DNA of 64,000 bases. It comes from Nonomuraea aridisoli. Lineage in GTDB: Bacteria > Actinomycetota > Actinomycetes > Streptosporangiales > Streptosporangiaceae. The stretch is taken from NCBI RefSeq assembly GCF_003236395.1, contig NZ_POUD01000015.1, forward strand, positions 1 to 64,000, given 5' to 3'. Below, piece after piece: positions 16,484-25,882 of the stretch. The stretch's first letter is position 1. Every line of letters starts with the position of its first letter. The translations under genes and the position numbers were made by a program. The notes under the pieces are model-generated. The model was not told the origin of the DNA and did not search any database. It saw only the letters and a list, made by a program, of their open reading frames with translations.

Positions 16484-18454
16484 TTGGCAGAGAACCCCTT
16501 CTTCGCCCCCAGTGATCTCCCTTATCAGCTGCCCCCGTTCGGAGACGTCCGCGAGGAGCACTACGTGCCCGCGTTCGAGCGCGGCATGGCGGAGCAGCTG
16601 GCGGAGGTCGAGGCGATCGCGAACAACCCCGAGCCGCCGACGTTCGAGAACACGATCGCGGCGCTGGAACGGTCGGGCCGCGTCCTCGACCGTACGGCCA
16701 CGGTGTTCTTCAGTGTGGCCGCGTCCCATTCGAGCGACGGCATCATGGCGATCGAGAAGGAGGTCTCGCCGCAGCTCACCCGGCACAGCGACGCGATCCG
16801 GCTCAACCGCGCGCTGTGGGAGCGCATCAAGCAGGTCACCACGGACGTCCCTGAGGAGTCCTGGCTGCTGGAGAAGTACCGCGACGACTTCATCCGGGCG
16901 GGGGCCGACCTGTCGGAGCCCGAACAGGCGCGGCTGCGGGAGCTCAACGAGGAGCTGTCGAAGTTGTCGACCGAGTTCGCGCAGAGCCTGCTGAAGGCCT
17001 CCACCGAGTCGGCGCTGGTGGTCACCGACCCGAAGGAGCTCGACGGCTTCGACGAGGCGAAGATCGAGTCGCTGCGCAAGGACGACGGCACGTACGTCCT
17101 GCCGCTGCTCAACTTCACCAACCAGCCCGGCCTGGCCCAGCTCACCGACCGCGACGTGCGGCGCCGGCTGTACGAGCTGAGCGTCGGCCGGGCGCCGGGC
17201 AACTTCGCGATCGCGGCCGAGATGGCGACGCTGCGGGCGGAGCGGGCGGAGCTGCTCGGCTTCCCCAACCACGCCGCCTACTCGGTGGCCGACCAGACCG
17301 CGAAGACCGTCGAGGCGGTGGAGGAGATGCTCGGCCAGCTCGTCGGCCCGGCCGTGCGCAACGCGCGCAAGGAGGCCGAGGAGCTGGCGAAGCAGGCCGG
17401 GTTCGCCATCGAGCCGTGGGACTGGTCGTACTACTCGGAGAAGGTCCGCCAGGCCCGTTACGACTTCGACGGCGCGGCGATGCGGCCGTACTTCGAGCTG
17501 AACCGGGTCTACCGCGACGGCGTGTTCTTCGCGGCCACGAAGTTGTACGGCATCACGTTCACCGAGCGGCCCGACCTCGGCGGCTACCACCCCGACGTGA
17601 CCGTGTTCGAGGTGTTCGAGGAGAACGGCGACCGGCTCGGCCTGTTCGTGCTCGACCCGTACGCCAGGGACACCAAGCGCGGCGGCGCGTGGATGAACAA
17701 CCTGGTCGACCAGTCGTTCCTGTTCGGCCTCAAGCCGGTGGTCATGAACAACCTCAACGTCACCAAGCCGGCCTCGGGGCCGACGCTGCTGACGTACGAC
17801 GAGGTGAACACGGCCTTCCACGAGTTCGGGCACGCGCTGCACGGGCTGTTCTCGCAGGTGCGCTACCCGCGGGTGTCGGGCACCAGCGTGCCGCGCGACT
17901 TCGTCGAGTACCCGTCGCAGGTCAACGAGATGTGGGTGACCTGGCCGGAGGTGCTGGCCAACTACGCCAAGCACTACGAGACGGGCGAGCCGATGCCGGC
18001 CGAGCTGGTGGAGAAGCTGAAGGCGTCGGAGAAATTCAACCAGGGCTTCCAGACGGTCGAATACCTGGCCGCCACGCTGCTCGACTGGGCCTGGCACAAG
18101 CTGGAGCCCGGCGACACGGTGGACGACCCCGAGGCGTTCGAGGCGACCGCCCTGGAGGCCGCCCAGATCGCCTTCCCACTGGTCAGGCCGCGTTACCGGA
18201 CCAACTACTTCGCGCACATCTTCTCCGGCGGCTACAGCGCCGGCTACTACTCCTACATCTGGAGCGAGGTGCTCGACGCCGAGAGCGTGGAGTGGTTCAA
18301 GGAGAACGGCGGCCTCACCCGGGCCAACGGCGACCACTTCCGCCGTGAGCTGCTCTCGCGCGGCGGCAGCCTCGACCCGCTGACCGCCTTCCGCAACTTC
18401 CGCGGCCGCGAGCCCAGCATCCGGCCGCTGCTGGCCCGCCGCGGCCTCGACTGA
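16484..18454 (+). CDS. M3-family metallopeptidase (Dcp/oligopeptidase A type)
   Basis: A 656-residue cytosolic zinc peptidase. The catalytic HEFGHALHG motif begins at residue 446, and the third ligand Glu lies about 28 residues on in FVEYPSQVNE. The C-terminal substrate loop FSGGYSAGYYSYIWSEV is typical of Dcp. Such enzymes degrade short peptides, often from the C-terminus in dipeptides. The TTG start at 16484 has GGAGGAG upstream, and MAENPFFAPSDLPYQLPPF matches family starts. It is convergent with the NmrA-like gene 5 bp beyond its stop. No signal peptide. Confidence 0.94.
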   Translation: MAENPFFAPSDLPYQLPPFGDVREEHYVPAFERGMAEQLAEVEAIANNPEPPTFENTIAALERSGRVLDRTATVFFSVAASHSSDGIMAIEKEVSPQLTRHSDAIRLNRALWERIKQVTTDVPEESWLLEKYRDDFIRAGADLSEPEQARLRELNEELSKLSTEFAQSLLKASTESALVVTDPKELDGFDEAKIESLRKDDGTYVLPLLNFTNQPGLAQLTDRDVRRRLYELSVGRAPGNFAIAAEMATLRAERAELLGFPNHAAYSVADQTAKTVEAVEEMLGQLVGPAVRNARKEAEELAKQAGFAIEPWDWSYYSEKVRQARYDFDGAAMRPYFELNRVYRDGVFFAATKLYGITFTERPDLGGYHPDVTVFEVFEENGDRLGLFVLDPYARDTKRGGAWMNNLVDQSFLFGLKPVVMNNLNVTKPASGPTLLTYDEVNTAFHEFGHALHGLFSQVRYPRVSGTSVPRDFVEYPSQVNEMWVTWPEVLANYAKHYETGEPMPAELVEKLKASEKFNQGFQTVEYLAATLLDWAWHKLEPGDTVDDPEAFEATALEAAQIAFPLVRPRYRTNYFAHIFSGGYSAGYYSYIWSEVLDAESVEWFKENGGLTRANGDHFRRELLSRGGSLDPLTAFRNFRGREPSIRPLLARRGLD

Positions 18455-18458
18455 GCGG

Positions 18459-19280
18459 TCACCTGAACGCGTCGGCGTGTTCGGCGGCCCACTGCGCGAA
18501 CGTGCGCGGGGGCCGCCCCGTCACCTGCTCGACCGTGGGCGTGACCTGGTAGGCGCCTTCCGGCACGGCGCCGAAGACCCTGATCTGGAACTCGGTCATC
18601 TCCTCCGGCACGCCCTGGGCCCGGTCGCGTTGGCGCAGTTGGTCCACGCTCAGCTCGGTGAATGTGATCTCGCGGCCGATCGCCTCGGCCAGGATCCGCA
18701 CCTTGGCGGGCACGTCGAGCAGTTCGGGGCCGGTCAGGCCGTACGACCTGCCCTGGTGGCCGTCCTCGGTGAGCGCGGCGGCGATGACGGCGCCGATGTC
18801 GGACTCGTGCACCATCGCGGTCCTGGTCGCGCCGAACGGCTCCTCGACCACGCCCTTCGTGCGGATCTGCTCGGCCCAGGCCAGGGCGTTGGCCATGAAC
18901 TCGGTCGGCTGCACGTACGTCCATTCCAGGTCGCCGCCGGTCACGGCGGGCTCCAGCGTGCCGGGCGACCAGCCGCTCAGCAGGGTCACCCGGCGCACGC
19001 CCGCGTCCCGGACCGCCTCGACGATCTCCGCCCCGTTGGGCAGCGGCGTGTACGCGGCGTCGGCGGCGTCGATGAGGTGCACCCCGGTGACGCCGCGCAG
19101 CGCGGGGACGAGGGTGCCGGTACGGGTGAGGTCGCCCCGCACGACCTCGACGCCCGCGGGCAGCAGGGCGGCCCTGGCGGGATCGCGGGTGAGGGCGCGT
19201 ACACGATGGCCCGCTTGGAGGAGGTGGGCGACGACGTGCCTGCCCACGGAGCCGGTGGCTCCCGTCACGAGATAGGTCAT
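18459..19280 (-). CDS. NmrA-like NAD(P)-binding protein
   Basis: A 273-residue Rossmann protein of the atypical short-chain dehydrogenase group. It begins MTYLVTGATGSVGRHVVAHLL, and the dinucleotide loop GATGSVG is clear. Binding-pocket motifs follow (LLSGWSPG, YVQPTEFMANAL, VHESDIGAV). The usual catalytic YxxxK is not obvious, as in NmrA-like redox sensors. It lies 17 bp downstream of a PadR regulator in the same direction, so the two form an operon that PadR probably represses. Confidence 0.88.
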   Translation of the reverse strand: MTYLVTGATGSVGRHVVAHLLQAGHRVRALTRDPARAALLPAGVEVVRGDLTRTGTLVPALRGVTGVHLIDAADAAYTPLPNGAEIVEAVRDAGVRRVTLLSGWSPGTLEPAVTGGDLEWTYVQPTEFMANALAWAEQIRTKGVVEEPFGATRTAMVHESDIGAVIAAALTEDGHQGRSYGLTGPELLDVPAKVRILAEAIGREITFTELSVDQLRQRDRAQGVPEEMTEFQIRVFGAVPEGAYQVTPTVEQVTGRPPRTFAQWAAEHADAFR

Positions 19281-19297
19281 GCGGGCGACGCTAGGCA

Positions 19298-19843
19298 CTA
19301 TCGCGGCACGTCCAGTTCCTCGATGCGCTGGCGCAGCCACTCCTTCTCCGCCTGGCTGGACGCGCGGGCGATGACCAGCATGCCTCTGCGGTACGGGTCG
19401 GGCTCGTCCTTCGCCCTGACCGGCCGGCCACCCGCGGAGAAGAAGCTCGCGGGCGCCTCCAGGAAGGCGAGCCGGCGGCGCAGGACCTCCGCCTGGTCGG
19501 CGGGGTCGGGCAGCGCCGACAGGAACGCCAGCAGCGCGAAGAACCTGGTCTGGTCGCTGATGTCGAGGTCGGCGGGCTCGCGCAGCCGCCGCAACAACTC
19601 CTGCCGGCCCGCCTCGGTGATCGTCAGAACCTGCCTGCGGGCCGCCGCCACGCCGGCCTCCTCGTGCCGTTCGAGCAGTCCTTTCGCCTCCAGCCGGGAG
19701 ATGGCCGGGTAGAGCGCGCCGTCGCTGACCGGGCGCAGGTGGCCGGTGAGCGCGGCCAGGTGCGCCTTGAGCTCGTAGCCGTGCATGGGGTGCTCGTTGA
19801 GGAACCCCAGGATGGTCAGGCTCAGATCACCGCCGCTTGCCAT
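19298..19843 (-). CDS. PadR-family transcriptional regulator
   Basis: A 181-residue repressor. The N-terminal winged helix reads LTILGFLNEHPMHGYELKAHL, then LYPAISRLEAKGLLER; the C-terminal half (about 95-180) is the helical dimer domain. It heads an operon with the NmrA-like gene and is divergent from a MATE exporter, 53 bp apart. A TATAC-N11-GTATA inverted repeat lies in that gap. PadR proteins commonly repress adjacent exporter or detoxification genes and are released by small aromatic or drug ligands, so the MATE gene is the likely target. Confidence 0.92.
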   Translation of the reverse strand: MASGGDLSLTILGFLNEHPMHGYELKAHLAALTGHLRPVSDGALYPAISRLEAKGLLERHEEAGVAAARRQVLTITEAGRQELLRRLREPADLDISDQTRFFALLAFLSALPDPADQAEVLRRRLAFLEAPASFFSAGGRPVRAKDEPDPYRRGMLVIARASSQAEKEWLRQRIEELDVPR

Positions 19844-19859
19844 GGGTGCATCGTAACGC

Positions 19860-19880
19860 TATACCTCTAAGCGATGTATA
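19860..19880. promoter_or_regulatory. Candidate PadR operator
   Basis: The inverted repeat TATAC (19860-19864) and GTATA (19876-19880), spaced by 11 bp, sits between the PadR and MATE start codons. Its AT-rich arms stand out in GC-rich DNA and resemble PadR sites. The assignment is inferred from position. Confidence 0.45.
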
Positions 19881-19896
19881 TCGAAACGAGGTAATA

Positions 19897-21153
19897 ATGA
19901 TCCGGCTGGCCCTGCCCGTCTACGTGGAACTGCTCACCGCCGTGGTCGCGGTCGGCCTGATCGACTTGCTCTGGGTGTCGTCGCTGGGCGAGGCGGCGAT
20001 CGCGGCGGTCACGGTGGGCACGACGGTCGAGCACGTCGCGTACGGGCTGTTCCTGGCCGTGCCGACGGGTGTGACCGTGCTGGTCGCCCGACGGGACGGG
20101 CGCGCGCCGCTGGCTCCCGTGATCAGGACGGGGTGGCTGCTGTGGGCGGTCTTCTCCCTCGCCATCGCGGTGCCGGGGGTGTTGCTGCGCGAGCCCCTGG
20201 CCGCGCTGTTCACCAGCGAACCCGCGCTGACCGCCGGTTTCCTGCTGATCTCGCTCGCCGGGCTGCCGGTGTACTTCGCGCAGACGGTCGTGGACGGGAT
20301 CCTCAAGGGCCTCGGCGACACCAGGCGGCCCATGCGGCACGCGCTGATCTGCAACGCGCTGGTGATCGGCCTTGACCCGCTGTTCATCCACGGTCTCGGC
20401 ATGGGCGTGCGGGGGGCCGCGCTGGCCACGGTCATCGCGCGGGTGGTCACGCTGGCGGTCGCGCTCGCGACCGTCGTACGCCTCCACTCCCCCGGCGGCG
20501 GCCTGGTGGTGCGGGAGGTGATCCGGACAGGGTTTCCCATGTCCGGAGATTTCCTGGCTCGCGACCTCGTCGGGACGGCGCAGGTGGCGATCGTCGCCGG
20601 GTTCGGCACGGCGGCCGTGGCCGGCTACGGCATCGGACAGAAGATCATGCTGGCCGGCGTCATGGTCTTCTACGCGCTGCGGCAGGCCGCGATGATCAGC
20701 ACCGCCCGCTCGACGCCGGCCGGATCGCCGTTGCTGCTCGGGCTGGTCTCGGGGGCGGTGGTCGCGGCCGTGCTCAACGTGGTGGCCGCGCCGGTCGCCG
20801 GGTGGTTCACCGGCGATCCGGCGGTGCTCCACCCGGCCGTGGACTTCCTGCGCTGGATGACGCTCTACCTGGTGCCGTTCGGCGGGCTGATCGCCGTCGG
20901 CGGGGTGCTCCAGGCGAGCGGGAGGGGCGGCCGCCTGCTCGCCGCCACGCTGGCGGGCTTCGCGGTGCAGCTGCCCCTCGCGTACGGGCTGAGCGCGTGG
21001 CTCGGCGTCACCGGCGTGTGGCTCGCGATGGCCGCCGGAGCCGCGATCAGCCTCGCAGGCGCGTCAGCGCCGAGCGGATGCGGTCCTGGGCACGCTCGCG
21101 GCCGAGCACCTCGATCGACTCGAACAGCGGCAGGCCGACCGTCCGGCCGGTGA
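19897..21153 (+). CDS. MATE-family efflux transporter
   Basis: About 418 residues with around twelve hydrophobic helices and MATE features: PVYVELL near the start, then repeated GxGxxGAA segments such as [21 protein letters not shown]. It exports cationic drugs or metabolites using an ion gradient. The start at 19897 ([11 protein letters not shown]) follows ACGAGG. The last 35 or so residues are hydrophilic, match no MATE tail and are encoded opposite the 3' end of gltX (107 bp overlap). The native stop was probably lost. PadR divergent upstream is the likely regulator. Confidence 0.85.
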   Translation: MIRLALPVYVELLTAVVAVGLIDLLWVSSLGEAAIAAVTVGTTVEHVAYGLFLAVPTGVTVLVARRDGRAPLAPVIRTGWLLWAVFSLAIAVPGVLLREPLAALFTSEPALTAGFLLISLAGLPVYFAQTVVDGILKGLGDTRRPMRHALICNALVIGLDPLFIHGLGMGVRGAALATVIARVVTLAVALATVVRLHSPGGGLVVREVIRTGFPMSGDFLARDLVGTAQVAIVAGFGTAAVAGYGIGQKIMLAGVMVFYALRQAAMISTARSTPAGSPLLLGLVSGAVVAAVLNVVAAPVAGWFTGDPAVLHPAVDFLRWMTLYLVPFGGLIAVGGVLQASGRGGRLLAATLAGFAVQLPLAYGLSAWLGVTGVWLAMAAGAAISLAGASAPSGCGPGHARGRAPRSTRTAAGRPSGR

Positions 21154-22420
21154 CCGCGACCCGGACCGGGGCCTGGGCCTTGCCCAGCTTGAGCCCGTGG
21201 GCCGCGCCGACCTCCTCCAGAGCCTGCTTGAGCGACTCAGGGTCCCAGCTCACGCTCTCCAGCCGCTGCAGGTAGCCGGTGAGGATCTCCTCGGGGGCGT
21301 TCTTCATCGCCTTGTCCCACGACGCCTGGTCGAAGACCGGCTCGTCGAGGAAGAGGAAGTCGACGTTCTGCCGGATCTCCGACAGCACGGAGATGCGGGT
21401 CTGGGCCAGGCTCGCGACCTTGCTGAAGCGCTCGCGGTCCCACGTCGGGTCGAGGTAGGGCGCACAGCGCTCCTCGAACGTCTCCAGCGGCAGCGCCCGG
21501 ATGTACTCGCCGTTGAACGCGCGCAGCTTCTTCTCGTCGAAGAACGCACTGGCGGAGTTGACGTCCTCGAGCCGGAACAGCGGGACCATCTCCGACCACG
21601 GCATGATCTCGCGGTCGTTGCCGGGGCCCCAGCCGAGCAGCATCAGGTAGTTGACCATCGCCTCGGCGAGGTAGCCCTCCTCGCGGTAGCTCTCCAGGGC
21701 CACCTTGTCGCGGCGCTTGGACAACTTCTTGCGCTGCTCGTTGACGATCACCGGCAGGTGTGCCCACACCGGCGGCGTCGCGCCGAGGGCCGGCCAGAGC
21801 AGCATCTGCTTGGCGGCGTTGCCGAGATGCTCCTCGCCGCGGACGACGTGGGTGATGTTCTGGGTGATGTCGTCGACCGCGTTGGCCAGCACGTAGAGGG
21901 GCGAGCCGTCGGTGCGGGCGATGACGAAGTCTTCCTGGGCCTCGTTGGGGAACTCGACGTCGCCCCTGATGAGATCGTGCACGATCGTCACGCCGTCGTC
22001 GGGCGTGCGGAAGCGCACGGCGCCCTCGGTCAGGCCGCGCTCGCGGCAGAAGCCGTCGTAGCCGCGGTGCTCGGAGCCGGTGCGGGCGACCAGCGCCTCG
22101 CGGGTGCAGTCGCAGTAGTAGGCCCGGCCGTCGGCCAGCAGCTTGGCCACGGCCTCACGGTGCTGCGGCTCGTACGCCGACTGGAAGTACGGGCCCTCGA
22201 AGGCCGGGTTGGTGCCGTTGATGCCGATCCAGTCGAGGGCGGAGATGATGCCCTCGGTCCACTCCGGGCGGTTGCGCGAGGCGTCGGTGTCTTCGATGCG
22301 CAGCACGAAACGGCCGCCGGACTGCTCAGCCAGCGCCCAGTTGAACAGCGCCGTGCGGGCGCCGCCCACGTGAAACATGCCGGTTGGGGACGGGGCGAAC
22401 CGCACCCGTACTTCAGTCAC
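21047..22420 (-). CDS. gltX: Glutamyl-tRNA synthetase
   Basis: A 457-residue class I synthetase that charges tRNA-Glu and, in bacteria lacking GlnRS, tRNA-Gln for later amidation. The HIGH signature appears as HVGG (residues 17-20) after RFAPSPTG, and the KMSKS loop as KLSKR (232-236). Cysteines in YYCDCT and YDGFC match the zinc site of some GluRS. Length is normal and the anticodon-binding domain is complete ([11 protein letters not shown] end). It follows the fumarylacetoacetate hydrolase gene with an 8-bp overlap and is overlapped at its 3' end by the MATE frame. Confidence 0.97.
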   Translation of the reverse strand: MTEVRVRFAPSPTGMFHVGGARTALFNWALAEQSGGRFVLRIEDTDASRNRPEWTEGIISALDWIGINGTNPAFEGPYFQSAYEPQHREAVAKLLADGRAYYCDCTREALVARTGSEHRGYDGFCRERGLTEGAVRFRTPDDGVTIVHDLIRGDVEFPNEAQEDFVIARTDGSPLYVLANAVDDITQNITHVVRGEEHLGNAAKQMLLWPALGATPPVWAHLPVIVNEQRKKLSKRRDKVALESYREEGYLAEAMVNYLMLLGWGPGNDREIMPWSEMVPLFRLEDVNSASAFFDEKKLRAFNGEYIRALPLETFEERCAPYLDPTWDRERFSKVASLAQTRISVLSEIRQNVDFLFLDEPVFDQASWDKAMKNAPEEILTGYLQRLESVSWDPESLKQALEEVGAAHGLKLGKAQAPVRVAVTGRTVGLPLFESIEVLGRERAQDRIRSALTRLRG

Positions 22421-23192
22421 GGGAGACCACCTTGTTCGTGAGTGTGCCGATGCCTTCGATGCCGACGCTGACCTCGTCGCCGATCTCGACGGGGCCGACG
22501 CCCGCCGGGGTGCCGGTCAGGATGACGTCGCCCGGGATCAGCGTCATGACCGCGCTGACGTACGCCACCAGCGCCGGGATGTCGTGGATGAGCTGGCTCG
22601 TGCGCCCGCTCTGCCGGATCTCGCCGTTGACCGTGGTCGTCAGCGCCAGGTCGCTCGCGTCGAGATCGGTCTGGATCCACGGGCCCAGCGGGCAGAACGT
22701 GTCGAACCCCTTGGCCCGGGTGAACTGCACGTCCTTCTTCTGCAGGTCACGGGCGGTGACGTCGTTGGCGCAGGTGTAGCCGAAGATGACGTCCTTGACG
22801 CGCTCGACCGGGACCTCGCGGCACAGCCGGCCGATCACCACGGCCAGCTCGCCCTCGAAGTCGACCCGGTCGGACAACGACGTGGGGTAGGCGATGTTCT
22901 CGCCGTGGCCGATCACGGTGGTGGACGGCTTGATGAAGATCAGCGGCTCCTCGGGCACCTCGTTGCCCAGCTCGGCCGCGTGCTCGGCGTAGTTTCTGCC
23001 GATGGCGACCACCTTGCTCGGCAGCATCGGGGCCAGCAGCTTCACCTGGGACAGCGCGAACCGCTCGCCGGTGAACTGCACCTGACTGAACGGGTGACCG
23101 GCGATCGTGGAGATGAACTCCTCGCCGGGACCGCCCTCGACCACGCCGAACGCGACGGCACCTTCGCCTGTGGAGAACCTCGCTATACGCAC
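22413..23192 (-). CDS. Fumarylacetoacetate hydrolase family protein
   Basis: A 259-residue protein of the FAH/HpcE fold. Family landmarks: [14 protein letters not shown], then the metal site [10 protein letters not shown] and [15 protein letters not shown], and TGTPAGVGP near the end. Members hydrolyse or decarboxylate acylpyruvates and related beta-diketo acids in catechol and tyrosine breakdown; many are general acylpyruvases. Coupling with gltX (8-bp overlap) is, as I recall, conserved in actinomycetes without a known reason. The ATG at 23192 (MRIARFSTG) is the natural start. Confidence 0.93.
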   Translation of the reverse strand: MRIARFSTGEGAVAFGVVEGGPGEEFISTIAGHPFSQVQFTGERFALSQVKLLAPMLPSKVVAIGRNYAEHAAELGNEVPEEPLIFIKPSTTVIGHGENIAYPTSLSDRVDFEGELAVVIGRLCREVPVERVKDVIFGYTCANDVTARDLQKKDVQFTRAKGFDTFCPLGPWIQTDLDASDLALTTTVNGEIRQSGRTSQLIHDIPALVAYVSAVMTLIPGDVILTGTPAGVGPVEIGDEVSVGIEGIGTLTNKVVSRD

Positions 23193-23361
23193 CCGACAAG
23201 GCTATCGCCGCCTCCGAGGGGTCGGCCCATCCACGGCGCGCCTGCCCGCAACGGGTCAGCAACTGTCCATTATTAACCCCAAAGTCCGTTTTGTTGAGCT
23301 TCGGTGGTGCAGCTGGGGTTATTTCCCCTTATTAGGGACGACATCCAGGGGGTGACGGATC

Positions 23362-23862
23362 GTGTCGGACACAATGTCTAACCGGCCCGGCGGAACCGGC
23401 GCGACGGGTACCGTGCCGCGGGCCAGGACGCAGGAGGGCGCCGGCATGGCGACCTCACTGGTGACCGAGAGAGGCACCACCAGCATCGACGACGGTGTCG
23501 TCGCCAAGATCGCCGGCCTCGCCGCCCGCGAGGTGTCGGGCGTGTACGCCATGGGCGCGGGCGCGGCGCGAGCGCTCGCCAGCATGCGCGGCATGGTCGG
23601 CGGCTCCAGCGTCGCCCAGGGCGTCTCGGTCGAGGTGGGCGAGCGGCAGGCGGCCGTGGACCTCGACCTCGTCGCCGAGTACGGCACCGCCATCCCCGAC
23701 CTCGCGGCGGCGGTGCGCAAGAACGTCATCACGGCGGTCGAGCGCATGTGCGGGCTGGAGGTGACGGAGGTCAACATCCGGGTGGACGACGTCCACCTGC
23801 CCGACCAGGAGCGGGGACGCGAGGCTCAGAGCGAGCCCGAGCAGGAGCCGCGGGTCCAATGA
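23362..23862 (+). CDS. Asp23/Gls24-family envelope stress protein
   Basis: A 166-residue Asp23 protein. After a flexible N-terminus of about 35 residues, the domain runs TSIDDGVVAKIAGLAAREVSGVYAMGAG to VTEVNIRVDDVHLPD and ends in an acidic tail. In Staphylococcus, Asp23 lines the membrane by binding AmaP; this operon encodes an AmaP-like partner four genes down. The GTG at 23362 heads a six-gene run with 4-bp overlaps at most junctions. About 170 bp of leader separates it from the divergent hydrolase gene. The pathway link to wall stress is from the family, not from this sequence. Confidence 0.9.
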   Translation: MSDTMSNRPGGTGATGTVPRARTQEGAGMATSLVTERGTTSIDDGVVAKIAGLAAREVSGVYAMGAGAARALASMRGMVGGSSVAQGVSVEVGERQAAVDLDLVAEYGTAIPDLAAAVRKNVITAVERMCGLEVTEVNIRVDDVHLPDQERGREAQSEPEQEPRVQ

Positions 23863-24215
23863 CCGGGTCCCCGGCATCCTCCGGGCCCACCGCCTCCGGT
23901 GACACCGCTGCTGCCGCTTCCGGGGCCGGGGTCTCCGGGGACGCGGGGCACGCTCGGGCGATCGCCGAGCGGGCGCGAGCCTGCTCCGGGGTGGTCAAGC
24001 TGTCCGGCGGCCCCTTCGGGACGGTAGCGACGTACCTGCCCGGCGACCGGCTGACCGGGGTCTCGGCGGACGAGCGCGAGGTGGAGATCGCCATCGTCGC
24101 CACGCTCGCCCGCCCGCTGCCCGAGACCGCCGAGGAGGTACGGCGGGCGGTGGCGGACCTGGCCGGGAACCGCCCGGTGAACGTGCGCATCGACGACATC
24201 GTGGAGGGATCATGA
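23859..24215 (+). CDS. Small Asp23-locus protein (118 aa)
   Basis: 118 residues: a disordered Ala/Gly/Ser-rich N-terminus of about 30, then HARAIAERARACSGVVKLSGG and a folded half ending RPVNVRIDDIVEGS. The second half mirrors the closing strands of Asp23 domains (VNVRIDDI against VNIRVDDV upstream), so this is probably a divergent, shortened Asp23 relative. It starts inside the stop of the first gene (ATGA) and ends by overlapping the next start, so expression is coupled. Confidence 0.8.
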   Translation: MTGSPASSGPTASGDTAAAASGAGVSGDAGHARAIAERARACSGVVKLSGGPFGTVATYLPGDRLTGVSADEREVEIAIVATLARPLPETAEEVRRAVADLAGNRPVNVRIDDIVEGS

Positions 24216-24400
24216 CCAACGTCCAGTGGATGCCGATGATCGGCATGGCCGCCGGGATCGCCCTGGGGTTCGCGGGCGCGTTCGGCGGGCTGGGTGCGTT
24301 CCTGCTCGTGCTGGTGCTCGGCGCGGTCGGCTTCCTGATCGGGCGGATCGTCGAGACCGGGGAGATCAACCTGTCCGGCATGTCCGTGAGGCGGAAATGA
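24212..24400 (+). CDS. DUF2273-like small membrane protein (62 aa)
   Basis: A 62-residue protein with two close hydrophobic segments (about residues 8-25 and 28-46), GGLGAFLLVLVLGAVGFLIGR being the clearest. It matches DUF2273, which regularly accompanies Asp23 and AmaP. It probably helps anchor the Asp23 layer to the membrane. Start and stop both overlap neighbours by 4 bp (ATGA). Confidence 0.85.
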   Translation: MTNVQWMPMIGMAAGIALGFAGAFGGLGAFLLVLVLGAVGFLIGRIVETGEINLSGMSVRRK

Positions 24401-24780
24401 CCGCCGTCACCCCTGGCCGAGTGACGGTTCCCGCGCAGCGGCCCGCCCCTCTGTCCGCGCCGGAGCGCCGCGGGCGCACGGAGATCGCCGACCGGGCGGT
24501 CGCGAAGATCGCCTGCTGCGCCGCCAGGGAGGTGCCCGAGGTGCGGGACGTGCGCATGGGAGGGTCGCCGTGGGCGCGGCCGTCGGCCGCGCGGGTCCGC
24601 GGCGAGCAGGCCTCCCTCCGGCTGAACGTGAGCATGGCCTACCCCACGCCGCTGCACGCCGCGGTGGCGCGGCTGCGGGAGCACGTGATCCGCCGCGTCG
24701 AGCATCAGACCGGCCTGGAGGTACGCCGGCTTGACATCGTCGTGAGCGAACTCGGCGGCGACCTGGCGTGGGGCGGCTGA
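24397..24780 (+). CDS. Second Asp23-family protein (127 aa)
   Basis: 127 residues beginning MTAVTPGRVTVPAQ. The Asp23 core is recognisable: TEIADRAVAKIACCAAREVPEVRDV, a central strand LRLNVSMAYPTPLHAAVARL and LEVRRLDIVVSEL. It has two adjacent cysteines (ACCAA), absent from the first Asp23 copy. It overlaps DUF2273 by 4 bp and is followed 16 bp later by the repeat-bearing membrane protein. Two Asp23 paralogues plus a shortened one in a single operon suggest a heteromeric layer, which is an inference. Confidence 0.85.
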   Translation: MTAVTPGRVTVPAQRPAPLSAPERRGRTEIADRAVAKIACCAAREVPEVRDVRMGGSPWARPSAARVRGEQASLRLNVSMAYPTPLHAAVARLREHVIRRVEHQTGLEVRRLDIVVSELGGDLAWGG

Positions 24781-24796
24781 CGGAAGGAACGTGACC

Positions 24797-25882
24797 ATGA
24801 CCACGCACGGCTCCCCTCCCGAGGGCCCGGAAGACCGCAGACCGCCCCCCGAGCACACTCCGGCGGGCCGAGAAGCGGACACCGAGCCGCAGATGTGCGT
24901 CCTTCCGGACGACGAGGCCGGCAAGCCGGCCGGGCAGACGCCTCCGTCCGAGAAGGCCGCCAGGGAGACGGCTCGCGGCGAAGAGACACCGTCCGGGACG
25001 GTTCCCGGCGAAGAGCCCCACGGGATGGCCCCCGGCGGAGGGACCCCGTCCGAGACGGTTCCCGGCGAAGAGACACCCCACGGAATGGCGCCCGGCGGCG
25101 GGATGCCCACGGCCGCTTCCCGTGGAGAGTCGCCCCCCGGGAGGGTTCCTGGCATGGGAACACCCGCCGTAGTGGCCCCCGGCGAAGAGACGCCCCACGG
25201 AATGGTCCCCGGAGGAGGGACACCCTCCGCAGCGGTTCACGGTGAGGGGACTCCGTCCGGGACGGTTCACGGCGGAGGGACGCCGTCCGGGGCGCACAGC
25301 GCGGCGCTCGAGACGTTGCACGACAAGGTGGCCGACCGGGCCGCCGTGCGGGCGTTCCGGCCGCGCCGCCGGATCCCGGCCGTCGTCGTCGCGATCCTGC
25401 TCACCCTGCTCGGCCTGCTGCTGGCCGTCGAGACGCTCTCGGCCCTGTTCGGCAGCCCGCTGCGCCTGGTGCCGTACGACCGGATGCTGGGCTGGGCGTC
25501 CTCGACGTTGTGGACGAACCCGTGGTTCCTGCTCGGCTCGGCGCTGGTGACCCTGCTGGGGCTCGCGCTGCTGGCCGCCGCGCTCGTACCGGGGAAGCCG
25601 AAGATGGTGCCGGTACGCAGCGGCCACCGCGACCTCATCATCGGCCTGCGTCCCAGGAGCGTCGCCCGGGCGCTGGCCCGCGCGGCCGAGCAGGTGCCCG
25701 GGGTGCGCTCGGCCCGCGCGAAGCTGCGGGGCGGCACGTTCACCGTCACACCGACCACGTCCGGCTGGCGCAAACGCGACGAGTTCCGCAAGGACGTACG
25801 CGACGCCGTGCTCGCCAAGCTGGCCGAGCTGGATCCCGTGCACCCGTACCGGGTGGCCGTGCACGTCAAGGAGCGCAAGTGA
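24797..25882 (+). CDS. Membrane protein of the Asp23 locus with Pro/Gly-rich repeats (DUF6286-like)
   Basis: 361 residues. The first 170 or so are low-complexity, with imperfect repeats of about 14 residues built on GEETPHGMAPGGGTP. Two membrane helices follow (IPAVVVAILLTLLGLLLAV and FLLGSALVTLLGLALLAAAL), then a C-terminal domain of about 115 residues (SGHRDLIIGLRPRSVARAL ... PYRVAVHVKERK) that resembles DUF6286 and Asp23-like folds. The ATG at 24797 is preferred: GGAAGGA lies 8 bp upstream, whereas the GTG at 24791 is too close to it. It overlaps amaP by 4 bp. Repeat length probably varies between strains. Confidence 0.82.
   Translation: MTTHGSPPEGPEDRRPPPEHTPAGREADTEPQMCVLPDDEAGKPAGQTPPSEKAARETARGEETPSGTVPGEEPHGMAPGGGTPSETVPGEETPHGMAPGGGMPTAASRGESPPGRVPGMGTPAVVAPGEETPHGMVPGGGTPSAAVHGEGTPSGTVHGGGTPSGAHSAALETLHDKVADRAAVRAFRPRRRIPAVVVAILLTLLGLLLAVETLSALFGSPLRLVPYDRMLGWASSTLWTNPWFLLGSALVTLLGLALLAAALVPGKPKMVPVRSGHRDLIIGLRPRSVARALARAAEQVPGVRSARAKLRGGTFTVTPTTSGWRKRDEFRKDVRDAVLAKLAELDPVHPYRVAVHVKERK
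24990..25290 (+). repeat. Imperfect in-frame repeats coding Gly/Pro/Glu-rich units
   Basis: The stretch holds about seven diverged copies of a unit of roughly 40 bp whose translations look like GEETPHGMAPGGGTPS. DNA words such as GGCGAAGAGAC and CCCACGG recur. All spacing keeps the frame, as expected for a repeat array expanding by slippage or recombination. Confidence 0.7.

Noticed and set aside
23281-23361. A SigB-type promoter before the Asp23 operon
   Set aside because: GTTT and GGGTTA words exist but the spacing (about 19-24 bp) does not fit; too weak to list.
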